Positions 1 through 5,087 of a DNA stretch of 5,087 nucleotides are shown in pieces. A program made the translations under genes and the position numbers. This DNA is from Opitutia bacterium UBA7876 (GTDB taxonomy: Bacteria; Verrucomicrobiota; Verrucomicrobiia; Opitutales; Seribacteraceae). A model generated the notes under the pieces. That model was not told the origin of the DNA. It searched no databases and was given only the letters and a program-made list of their open reading frames with translations. The stretch lies in the NCBI GenBank assembly GCA_002500665.1, contig DLRY01000091.1, forward strand, positions 1 to 5,087, read 5' to 3'. Position 1 is the first letter of the stretch. Every line of letters starts with the position of its first letter.

Positions 1-13
1 AAGCTGTCCAAGT

Positions 14-82
14 CCGAGAGGAACCTACCGAGGCTTTTTCCCGAGCCTTGAATATTCCCGGGCCTTGACGACCGAGAGGAAC
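14..82. repeat. Cluster of short nested repeats at the 3' end of the GT2 gene
   Basis: Plus-strand positions 38-51 and 55-68 match at 13 of 14 bases (ttcccg, then a or g, then gccttga), 17 bases apart. They are flanked by two exact copies of the 11-mer ccgagaggaac at 14-24 and 72-82, giving an A-B-B-A order. The 17-base offset is not a multiple of three, so this is not a protein repeat. It straddles the stop codon of the GT2 gene. It may be chance or the trace of a small duplication. Confidence 0.3.
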
Positions 83-888
83 TCGTACTGTCCATGGAGG
101 CGGGCGAAGACGTATCCGGGCCAACCGTCGAGGAATCCTTTTTGCCATAAGTAGACATAGAGGAAGCGGAGAGCGGGTCTGAAGGGAAGCCTTCTGAAAA
201 TCCGTCTCAAGAGCCTTTTTCCCCTTACTCCCTTATGCTGAAGATGACTTGGCTCGTCCCTGCTCAAATTTTCAACGACGGCTTCCCAGTTGGAGTAGCG
301 GTTGTGTTTCTCGACGAAGCTCTCGATGGTGGGAAAGGCGTGGTGGTCCATGATTGTCTTAAGCTTGCCGGTGGTTCCCGAAACCTCGACGTGCTCGTGA
401 ATTTCATGATCGCCACTGGCTGTTTCACTCTGGGTAATCTTTTCATACCTGCCTAGCTTATGCTTGAAGAGTCGAAGGTTCCAGTTCGGGAAATAAGCAT
501 GCCTGAGGGGTTTTCCCATGAAAAAGTAGCGTCGGTTGATCCAGTAGCCGGCATTCGGCTCGTCCGGGTTTTCAACGATCTTACGAACTTCGTCCTCGGC
601 TTCCGGGGGCAGGCGCTCGTCCGCATCGAGAATAAGAACCCACTCGTGTTCGAAGGGGAGGTTTTCCAGGGCCCAGTTCTTTTTCTTGGGCCAACCGCCT
701 TGGTATTCGAACTGGATCACTTGGGCTCCCAATCCCTCGGCGATTTCGACGGTTCGGTCGGAGCTTTGAGAATCAACCACATAAGCGTCCTCGATCCAGT
801 CCACGGAGCGGAGGCATTGCTCGATGTTCGCTTCCTCGTTCTTGCACGGAACCAACAGGGAAACCGGTAATGAAGGCTTTTTGTTCAC
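25..888 (-). CDS. Family 2 (GT-A) glycosyltransferase, WaaE/KdtX-like
   Basis: Probable cytoplasmic, membrane-associated transferase that moves a sugar from a nucleotide-sugar donor to a growing lipid-linked glycan; donor and acceptor cannot be read from sequence. With the start used here the product has 287 residues. The GT2 core begins at once with PVSLLVPCKNEE (residues 8-19), followed by VVDSQSSDRT (37-46) and the metal/nucleotide-binding DxD motif in LILDADE (D88, D90). A second half with YFPNWNLRLF and an H-E-I-H-E-H segment is typical of the WaaE-like branch. The C-terminal part is rich in Arg and aromatic residues (FRRLPFRPALRFLYVYLW) and probably lies on the membrane. The open frame extends to a GTG at 939, but that adds 17 charged residues of no family character and overlaps the upstream gene by 55 nt. 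GTG at 886-888 gives a 4-nt GTGA overlap with the methyltransferase stop and is preferred. Last gene seen in the operon; stop is TAG. Family confidence is high, specificity unknown. Confidence 0.93.
   Translation of the reverse strand: MNKKPSLPVSLLVPCKNEEANIEQCLRSVDWIEDAYVVDSQSSDRTVEIAEGLGAQVIQFEYQGGWPKKKNWALENLPFEHEWVLILDADERLPPEAEDEVRKIVENPDEPNAGYWINRRYFFMGKPLRHAYFPNWNLRLFKHKLGRYEKITQSETASGDHEIHEHVEVSGTTGKLKTIMDHHAFPTIESFVEKHNRYSNWEAVVENLSRDEPSHLQHKGVRGKRLLRRIFRRLPFRPALRFLYVYLWQKGFLDGWPGYVFARLHGQYEFLSVVKAREYSRLGKKPR
885..888 (-). promoter_or_regulatory. GTGA stop/start overlap (translational coupling)
   Basis: Minus-strand GTG (888-886) and TGA (887-885) overlap in the four bases GTGA, joining the end of the methyltransferase to the start of the GT2 transferase. 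The GTG yields MNKKPSLPVSLLVPCKNEE, a normal GT2 N-terminus. Upstream bases show no Shine-Dalgarno, so reinitiation is the likely mode of translation. Confidence 0.6.
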
Positions 889-1733
889 GTTGCGGTCAGT
901 GAGATTTCGTCTGTTGCAAGAGGACCTCTCGGGTGCCACGCGAAAAGGTTGGTGGTGCCGGGACCGATGGGATCGAGACTTTCCGCGTCCAGAATCCGGT
1001 ATCCATTTTGGCTCAGTAGCTCCATCACTTTCTCTCTTATTGGAGGAAAGGACTCGACCAATAAGAGGGGGCGACCGCGGGATAGACAGGTTGCGGCTCC
1101 TTTGAGCACTTCTCGCTCATGGCCTTCGACGTCGATCTTGAGTAAGTTCGGGTAATCTCCTGCGGAGCAAAACGAGTCAAGCTTGTTTCTTTCGATCCGA
1201 ATGAGGGAAGTGGGTGATCCTAGGTAACGTTCAACCCAAGGGGTTTCTCCTGAGCGAATCATCCCAGTGGCGGAGGTAAGACAATCCTGATGAAAGAAAG
1301 CCGAACCTCTTCGGTCACTCAGGGCTGTCTCTCTTATTGTCACTTGGTCGAGCCCCGAGTGAGAGACCGTCAGGGAAAGGAGTTCCAAGTTTTCTGGGTC
1401 GGGTTCGAACAGGGTGATCTCCGAGTTCGGGTAAGCTTGCAGGGCGAGCCAGGCGTACCAGCCGACGTTGGCTCCCACGTCGAAAAAACGAACGCCCGCG
1501 CTTTTTTGACTTAGGCTACGAACGAGGCGATCGAACAATTTGCTCATTTCGGGCTCAATCTTGGAGGTTTTCCAGCGTAAGGAGGCATGGGTCAAGGGAC
1601 GAATTGCAATTGGGAAACCGCGTTTAAGATCGCAAAGTCTTGGCCGATTCAACGAGGTCCTTAGCAAGCGTTGAAACAGCTTGCTTTTGCGGAGCGAGTG
1701 AAGGGGTGAACTCGTCCAGGAGTCAAGGCTCAT
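885..1733 (-). CDS. FkbM-family SAM-dependent methyltransferase
   Basis: Likely transfers a methyl group from S-adenosylmethionine to a hydroxyl, here probably on a sugar of the glycan made by this cluster (inferred from context). The 282-residue product shows the SAM-binding motif I FFDVGANVGWY (83-93), the acidic post-I element LFEPD (108-112) and the FkbM hallmark LLKIDVEGHEREVLKGA (197-213), then a C-terminal strand region LLLVESFPP. Residues 1-80 are a basic, Ser/Arg-rich lead-in with no recognised domain. An ATG at 1784 in the same frame would add 17 residues but overlap the upstream transferase by 52 nt. ATG at 1731-1733 overlaps the upstream TGA by one base (TGATG) and is preferred, though neither start has a Shine-Dalgarno sequence at good spacing (an AGAGG lies 17 nt upstream of the 1733 ATG). 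The gene ends in TGA overlapping the GTG of the next transferase. FkbM members act on varied substrates (macrolides, rhizobial Nod factors, glycans), so the acceptor is open. Confidence 0.92.
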   Translation of the reverse strand: MSLDSWTSSPLHSLRKSKLFQRLLRTSLNRPRLCDLKRGFPIAIRPLTHASLRWKTSKIEPEMSKLFDRLVRSLSQKSAGVRFFDVGANVGWYAWLALQAYPNSEITLFEPDPENLELLSLTVSHSGLDQVTIRETALSDRRGSAFFHQDCLTSATGMIRSGETPWVERYLGSPTSLIRIERNKLDSFCSAGDYPNLLKIDVEGHEREVLKGAATCLSRGRPLLLVESFPPIREKVMELLSQNGYRILDAESLDPIGPGTTNLFAWHPRGPLATDEISLTAT

Positions 1734-1735
1734 CA
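1731..1735 (-). promoter_or_regulatory. TGATG stop/start overlap (translational coupling)
   Basis: On the minus strand the TGA stop of the GT4 transferase (1735-1733) shares its last base with an in-frame ATG of the methyltransferase (1733-1731). Such TGATG junctions commonly let a terminating ribosome restart on the next gene. No Shine-Dalgarno lies at standard distance, which fits coupling. The competing start is ATG 1784. Confidence 0.55.
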
Positions 1736-2863
1736 GTTGCGATGCAGAATCCTCTGGTAGAGGCTTTGATAACTCTTCACGCATTGCTCGGCCGAGGGGA
1801 TTGATAGGGTTTTTTCCCTTTTTGGCTTGCTTGAAAGTACCTCCCTGGTGACTCGTATGATTTCAGCAAGATTAGTCGGTTTCACGTATGCGGCATTCGT
1901 TCCAAGCAGGTCGGCAATGGCTCCGGTAGCGGAAGCCACGACGGGGCAACCCGCTGCACGGGCTTCGAGGGGGGGCCACCCGAATCCTTCCACCAAGGAG
2001 GGAAAAAGAAGGGCAGCGGCTTGCTCGTAAAGTCGCTGGAGGGTGGCGTCGGGAATGCTGGATACAACCAGGATGTCCTCCTCGTTTTCCGAGAGCCACT
2101 TTCTGAAGGGGGCGCTCATTTCGGTTGGTTGAGGTGGGGGTCCAACCAGGACGAGCTTGAGGTCGTTCCACTCCTTCTCGGATTTAATGCTTTGGAAAGC
2201 ATCCATCACGGCTTTCCGATTCTTGTACCAGGAAGAGCTCCCGACATGAAGGAGATAAGAGGTATGTTCAGGCTCGAAGGACAGTTGGCATTCGGGGTCG
2301 TCGGAGGCAAGCAAGTCGACCCCCAGGTGCAGAACCTCCGCTTTGTCCTTTGATGGGGGGACCAACCGATTCAGATCATCGAGCGTAGCCGATGAATCGC
2401 AGGCGAAGTGGTCGGCTTTGGGCAAGGACTTGTGAATCCATGCCTGAAGGCGATTGCCCGTTTTCGAGGTCTTTGGAGCGTCCTCGAATTCATTCCTCGC
2501 ACAGCGCAGGGCTATGAGGTCGTGGCAGGTCAGAAGCTTCCGCGTTCGATTTTCGTTCATGTTCCGCAGGTAAACGGCATTGGAGTGATCCAGTACATGG
2601 ATCAGATCCGGGGCAGTGTCTCGACGCATGATGCTGGCAAGCTTTCTAGGGAAGAAAAGGTATTTGTCGGCATAGCCTGCCCATTTGCTAAAGGCTCCGG
2701 CGGGAGTTAGCCTGCGTAAATGGCATTTCGGGAAAATCTCATGGGTCGTCATGCCGTTTTGGCCAAGTCCGTCTTTCAGGAGTTTGCCGAATCGGAGCAT
2801 ACTCCTTTGCTCGTCTTGTCGATAATTGCTCACCAAAAGAATACGATAGTCTTTGGCGGGCAT
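1733..2863 (-). CDS. GT4-type (GT-B fold) glycosyltransferase
   Basis: Retaining glycosyltransferase of the Glycos_transf_1 type, expected to add one sugar to the lipid-linked repeat unit in the cytoplasm. With the start used here it has 376 residues, a usual length. The N-terminal Rossmann half begins RILLVSNYRQDEQRSMLRF (7-25) and contains LIHVLDHSNAVYL (87-99) and TCHDLIAL (112-119). The C-terminal donor-binding half opens with LLHVGSSSWYKNRKAVMDAF (204-223), followed by LVLVGPPP (237-244) and the EX7E signature EGFGWPPLEARAAGCPVV (E292, E300), which contacts the donor sugar and phosphate. The longest frame starts at a TTG (2896), which adds an 11-residue polar tail and overlaps the upstream gene by 29 nt. 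ATG at 2861-2863 starts 4 nt after that gene's TAG and is preferred. The TTG does have an AGGAGG upstream, so it is not excluded. The sugar transferred cannot be told. Confidence 0.93.
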   Translation of the reverse strand: MPAKDYRILLVSNYRQDEQRSMLRFGKLLKDGLGQNGMTTHEIFPKCHLRRLTPAGAFSKWAGYADKYLFFPRKLASIMRRDTAPDLIHVLDHSNAVYLRNMNENRTRKLLTCHDLIALRCARNEFEDAPKTSKTGNRLQAWIHKSLPKADHFACDSSATLDDLNRLVPPSKDKAEVLHLGVDLLASDDPECQLSFEPEHTSYLLHVGSSSWYKNRKAVMDAFQSIKSEKEWNDLKLVLVGPPPQPTEMSAPFRKWLSENEEDILVVSSIPDATLQRLYEQAAALLFPSLVEGFGWPPLEARAAGCPVVASATGAIADLLGTNAAYVKPTNLAEIIRVTREVLSSKPKREKTLSIPSAEQCVKSYQSLYQRILHRN

Positions 2864-2867
2864 TGGC

Positions 2868-4190
2868 CTAGATTTTCGGCATTCGTGCTGCCGCAACGCA
2901 AAGGCCGCCTCCTAAAGCGGCGAATCCAAGGTTGGTAGGCTGGCCAAGCAAACCGAACAGGATAATCGGTCCGGCCGCTCCGAAAAGGAATATAGCCAGG
3001 TAGCTGCCCCTTTTGATGGCGAGGATTGAAATTTTGAGCATTCCCTTGACCAACCAAATTCTCCAAGCGACGAATAGGAACCCAAGCAAGGGACCGTTTT
3101 CGATGATAGGACGCGACCAGGAGACCTCTGCCACGCCAAATCCTGCGCCCAAGGCTGTCCCGGCCCTCGTTGCGGTTCCCAGACCATGCCCGAAGGTGTC
3201 GGTAAATAGCGAGTAATAGTAAGGAGCGCTTAGAATTTCCCAGTAGCGGTTAAAGTAGGCTTCAATGGGGTTTCCCTCAACGTTTGCCGCTTCTTCAAAC
3301 CTCAAGCTAAGAAAGTCGAAGCCTTCCTTGAACAAATCAATTTGAGAGTAAAGAGCCAGACCAATGGTACTTAGGCCGAAAACGGAGGCGGTTATGCGGC
3401 CGAATTCGCTCGGGCGGAAATAGGCCAAGAAGGCAAAACAGGCCAAGACTTGGAGGATTTCCGCTATTACGGCCCTACTTCCGGCTGTAACCATGGCGAG
3501 GAAAGTAGCCCCTGCTCCAAGGTAAAGGAGCCAGTTGGGAAATACTCCCTTTCTTAGGAAACCATAGATGACGAAGGCCATTACAAAGCAATAATAGAAA
3601 ACAATTCCACTTATGAAAGAGAAGGTGCCCGAAGCCCTTACCCGTCCCCCCGAGGTCTCCAGTTGGTAGCCCAAACCCCCGGCCGCGATGTTCATGATGT
3701 CTTCCCGATCCGCTTGAAATTGCTCGGCCACGACCCAAGTCATTGGCCATGCAAGCAGCAGGAAGGCCCAACCGAAGTAGATCAAATCTCGCCGGGTCAT
3801 GACGGATCCGATGATAAAAATGAGCGGGAAATGGAGTAGGTTGGTTCTGGCCCCATAAAAAATGGTTAAGGGGTGTGCTTTGTTCAGGACGAAGGAAAAG
3901 GCAAAGGCAACTATGGTCCAGTAAAATAGGACTTGAATGTATTTGTTCTGGGATGGAAAGATTCCTTGGGTAAAAGCCAAAAAGTAAATCCCAATAACTA
4001 CCGGATCCCGAACGACAAGAAGTGCTTGCGAAAGTCCCGGGAACCACCACTTGCGCATCGCCCCCTCAAAAAGAAGCAAAAGGAAATAAACCCAAATCAA
4101 AAACTTGACCGGGGCAAGTGGCGAGGCGTCCGCATCCTCGTTGTAGAGGCGGCTTCGTTGAAGTGTATTAGTGGCCTCGGTGGAACTCAT
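2868..4190 (-). CDS. O-antigen polymerase/ligase-like (Wzy/WaaL-type) membrane protein
   Basis: Polytopic inner-membrane protein of 440 residues, predicted to polymerise or ligate lipid-linked glycan on the periplasmic side. After a soluble polar N-terminus (1-27) come hydrophobic segments near 30-45, 56-73, 85-102, 118-130, 136-154, 190-212, 219-236, 240-258, 266-282, 366-381, 398-416 and 420-435 (by eye, about 10-12 spans). Motifs I associate with this branch of bacterial O-antigen ligase-like proteins are EGAMRKWWFP (42-51), VVRDPVVIGIY (59-69), the GSRAV element (237-241) and, after a long hydrophilic loop (about 283-365), FGHGLGTATRAG (333-344) and RPIIENGPLLGFL (360-372). A large loop late in the chain is the usual Wzy/WaaL layout. 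The start ATG lies 6 nt after the upstream stop without a Shine-Dalgarno; the codon just before it is an in-frame TAG, so no longer form is possible. Such proteins diverge strongly, so polymerase versus ligase cannot be settled by sequence alone. Confidence 0.85.
   Translation of the reverse strand: MSSTEATNTLQRSRLYNEDADASPLAPVKFLIWVYFLLLLFEGAMRKWWFPGLSQALLVVRDPVVIGIYFLAFTQGIFPSQNKYIQVLFYWTIVAFAFSFVLNKAHPLTIFYGARTNLLHFPLIFIIGSVMTRRDLIYFGWAFLLLAWPMTWVVAEQFQADREDIMNIAAGGLGYQLETSGGRVRASGTFSFISGIVFYYCFVMAFVIYGFLRKGVFPNWLLYLGAGATFLAMVTAGSRAVIAEILQVLACFAFLAYFRPSEFGRITASVFGLSTIGLALYSQIDLFKEGFDFLSLRFEEAANVEGNPIEAYFNRYWEILSAPYYYSLFTDTFGHGLGTATRAGTALGAGFGVAEVSWSRPIIENGPLLGFLFVAWRIWLVKGMLKISILAIKRGSYLAIFLFGAAGPIILFGLLGQPTNLGFAALGGGLCVAAARMPKI
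2908..2913 (-). promoter_or_regulatory. AGGAGG, possible Shine-Dalgarno for an alternative TTG start
   Basis: A perfect minus-strand AGGAGG lies 11 nt before a TTG (2896-2894) that opens the longest frame of the downstream GT4 transferase. It sits inside the last codons of the polymerase gene, in a Leu-Gly-Gly-Gly stretch whose codons could produce it by chance. It is the only strong Shine-Dalgarno match near a junction in the window. If used, the transferase gains 11 N-terminal residues. Confidence 0.3.
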
Positions 4191-4199
4191 CTACATTTA
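4188..4199 (-). other. TAA-ATG-TAG-ATG junction (start-stop element between two in-phase genes)
   Basis: Read on the minus strand, the GT4 stop TAA (4199-4197) is followed by ATG, then TAG, then the ATG of the polymerase-like gene, all in one frame. The two genes therefore share a reading frame and are parted only by two stop codons with a start-stop pair between them. No Shine-Dalgarno is seen upstream; the local sequence is A/T-rich. This suggests reinitiation by terminating ribosomes; any effect of the start-stop pair is inference. Confidence 0.4.
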
Positions 4200-5087
4200 A
4201 TTATCGGTGTTGGGTAACTTGTTCCGCAAGCAAAAACCGATGATTGCCATGGCGTAATCTTTCCATCTGTAGAGGCTGGCCTTCTGCTGGGCAAAATCGG
4301 ACATCTCCGGCAGGAGTTTTTTATTCGCTGCAAACCATTCGATCTTTTCCGCAATTGCTTGGGGTTGGCGGATGGGAACGAGGAACCCCGTTTCGGCTTC
4401 GTCGATCAGGTCTTCGCCTCCGGCGTTTTCAGTTACAACAAGAGGTAGACCGCAGGCAAGTGCTTCCTGTTGAACGAGTGCCCGGCCTTCGACGATGGAA
4501 GGGAGGATCAGGACGTCATGTTCTTGCATCACTTTCCTGACCTCCTTGTTCGACCTTGGCGAAAGGTATCTAAAGGATGATAAATTCGATCGATAAAAAG
4601 ACATCGGCATAGAAGGCTGTCCAAGTATGGAAAGAGAGATGGAGGGGGAATCGATCAACTCCATCGCCTTCATGAGGTCGGCCAAGCCCTTCCGCTGACT
4701 CATGGATCCGACGAAAAGAAGTTTTAGAATCTTGCCGTCAGCCCGTTTCTTTGGAGGTGGTGAAAAGTCCGGGCTTCCGAATGGGGCTACCAAGCAAGGC
4801 TTCTTTTTGCGGATTTCGAGGGGAAGGGAGCGGAGCACGAATTCATTCGGGCAGGTGATGCGGTCCGCTAAAAGCAGCTCTTCCTGCTTGCGGGCTAGTT
4901 TTTCCTCCGGTTCTCGAGTGCTTTCCAGGGTGGGTTCCCATTCGGGAAGACGTTCCGCTTCCTCCGCAAGAAGCTTTCGGACGGTAGTCCAGTGAGCGAT
5001 GGGAAGTTCGTATGAACAGAGTATTCCATGGTCTTTGGCTCGCCGGAAGCTCTTTGCCGCGCCATCTTCATAGGCATGAAGAATGCC
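4197..5087 (-). CDS. GT4-type glycosyltransferase, 5' end cut by window edge
   Basis: Retaining GT-B glycosyltransferase; 296 residues are visible and the frame stays open to the right edge, so the true start lies outside. The visible part begins GILHAYEDGAAKSFRRAKDH, then has YELPIAHW (26-33), a highly charged helical stretch (about 37-74) and LLADRI (72-77), as in the end of the acceptor domain of such enzymes. The donor domain shows LLFVGSMSQRKGLADLM (about 123-139) and the EX7E signature EGRALVQQEALACGLPLVV (E200, E208), followed by AGGEDLIDEAETGFLVP. The in-frame GTG at 4838 could be mistaken for a start, but it falls in the middle of the protein after 83 codons of clear family sequence. 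The gene ends in TAA, 6 nt before the polymerase-like gene. It is not a close copy of the other GT4 gene in the window: the EX7E surroundings differ. Sugar specificity is unknown. Confidence 0.92.
   Translation of the reverse strand, partial: GILHAYEDGAAKSFRRAKDHGILCSYELPIAHWTTVRKLLAEEAERLPEWEPTLESTREPEEKLARKQEELLLADRITCPNEFVLRSLPLEIRKKKPCLVAPFGSPDFSPPPKKRADGKILKLLFVGSMSQRKGLADLMKAMELIDSPSISLSILGQPSMPMSFYRSNLSSFRYLSPRSNKEVRKVMQEHDVLILPSIVEGRALVQQEALACGLPLVVTENAGGEDLIDEAETGFLVPIRQPQAIAEKIEWFAANKKLLPEMSDFAQQKASLYRWKDYAMAIIGFCLRNKLPNTDN

Noticed and set aside
1..24. Start of a further downstream gene
   Set aside because: The 24 bases after the last stop hold no start codon that can be supported, so nothing can be called.
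29..50. Hairpin with a 7-bp stem (29-35 with 44-50) near the end of the GT2 gene, possible terminator
   Set aside because: The stem includes a G-T pair, lies inside the coding sequence before the stop and is not followed by a T-run on either strand.
460..870. 136-codon open frame on the plus strand
   Set aside because: It lies wholly antisense to the GT2 gene, its translation has no family character, and the opposite strand has clear motifs (DAD, PNWNLRLF).
2021..2353. 110-codon plus-strand open frame, with others at 2408-2710 and 2720-2938
   Set aside because: All are antisense to the GT4 gene (the last also reaches into the end of the polymerase gene), which has convincing EX7E and Rossmann motifs; these are frame shadows.
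3475..4050. 191-codon minus-strand open frame
   Set aside because: It overlaps the polymerase-like gene in another frame and gives a low-complexity translation without membrane segments or known motifs.
2868..4190. More A/T-rich look of the polymerase gene as a sign of horizontal transfer
   Set aside because: Codons for the hydrophobic residues of membrane spans can explain the shift, and polysaccharide polymerases are often A/T-rich; no boundary or mobile element is visible.
4895..5077. 60-codon minus-strand open frame near the right edge
   Set aside because: It is out of frame with the GT4 gene that runs through to the edge and shows clear family sequence over the same bases.

Overview
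The window is a gene-dense stretch of a bacterial surface-polysaccharide (exopolysaccharide, O-antigen or capsule) biosynthesis locus. Five genes lie head to tail on the minus strand and nothing convincing is coded on the plus strand. By eye the G+C content is moderate, near one half. The gene set (GT-B and GT-A glycosyltransferases, a Wzy/WaaL-like membrane protein and an FkbM-type methyltransferase) points to a bacterium that makes a lipid-linked surface glycan, most simply a Gram-negative. The look of the polymerase and transferases brings to mind environmental phyla such as Verrucomicrobiota or other PVC bacteria, but this is an impression from memory and the window has no taxonomic marker.

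In transcription order (right to left) the layout is as follows. First comes a GT4-type glycosyltransferase whose 5' end lies beyond the right edge (4197-5087). Next is a polytopic O-antigen polymerase/ligase-like protein (2868-4190), then a complete GT4-type glycosyltransferase (1733-2863). An FkbM-family SAM-dependent methyltransferase follows (885-1733), and last is a GT2 glycosyltransferase of the WaaE/KdtX-like type (25-888). Only 24 bases remain after the last stop codon.

The genes are packed so tightly that each start can be placed against the preceding stop: 6-nt gap, 4-nt gap, 1-nt overlap (TGATG) and 4-nt overlap (GTGA). Three of these starts are internal to the longest possible open frames and give shorter, more family-like N-termini. 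No Shine-Dalgarno sequence sits at normal spacing before any of the four chosen starts, so translational coupling or reinitiation is the likely mode. No promoter or terminator was found, so the window probably lies inside a longer operon.

Inferred roles: the two GT4 enzymes and the GT2 enzyme add sugars to a lipid-linked repeat unit at the cytoplasmic face of the membrane, the FkbM enzyme may O-methylate a sugar, and the membrane protein polymerises or ligates the glycan on the periplasmic side. Flippase, chain-length regulator, initiating phosphoglycosyltransferase and nucleotide-sugar genes are not in the window. I see no new system here. What merits a second look is the start-site structure, the methyltransferase inside the transferase chain, and a small cluster of short repeats at the end of the last gene.
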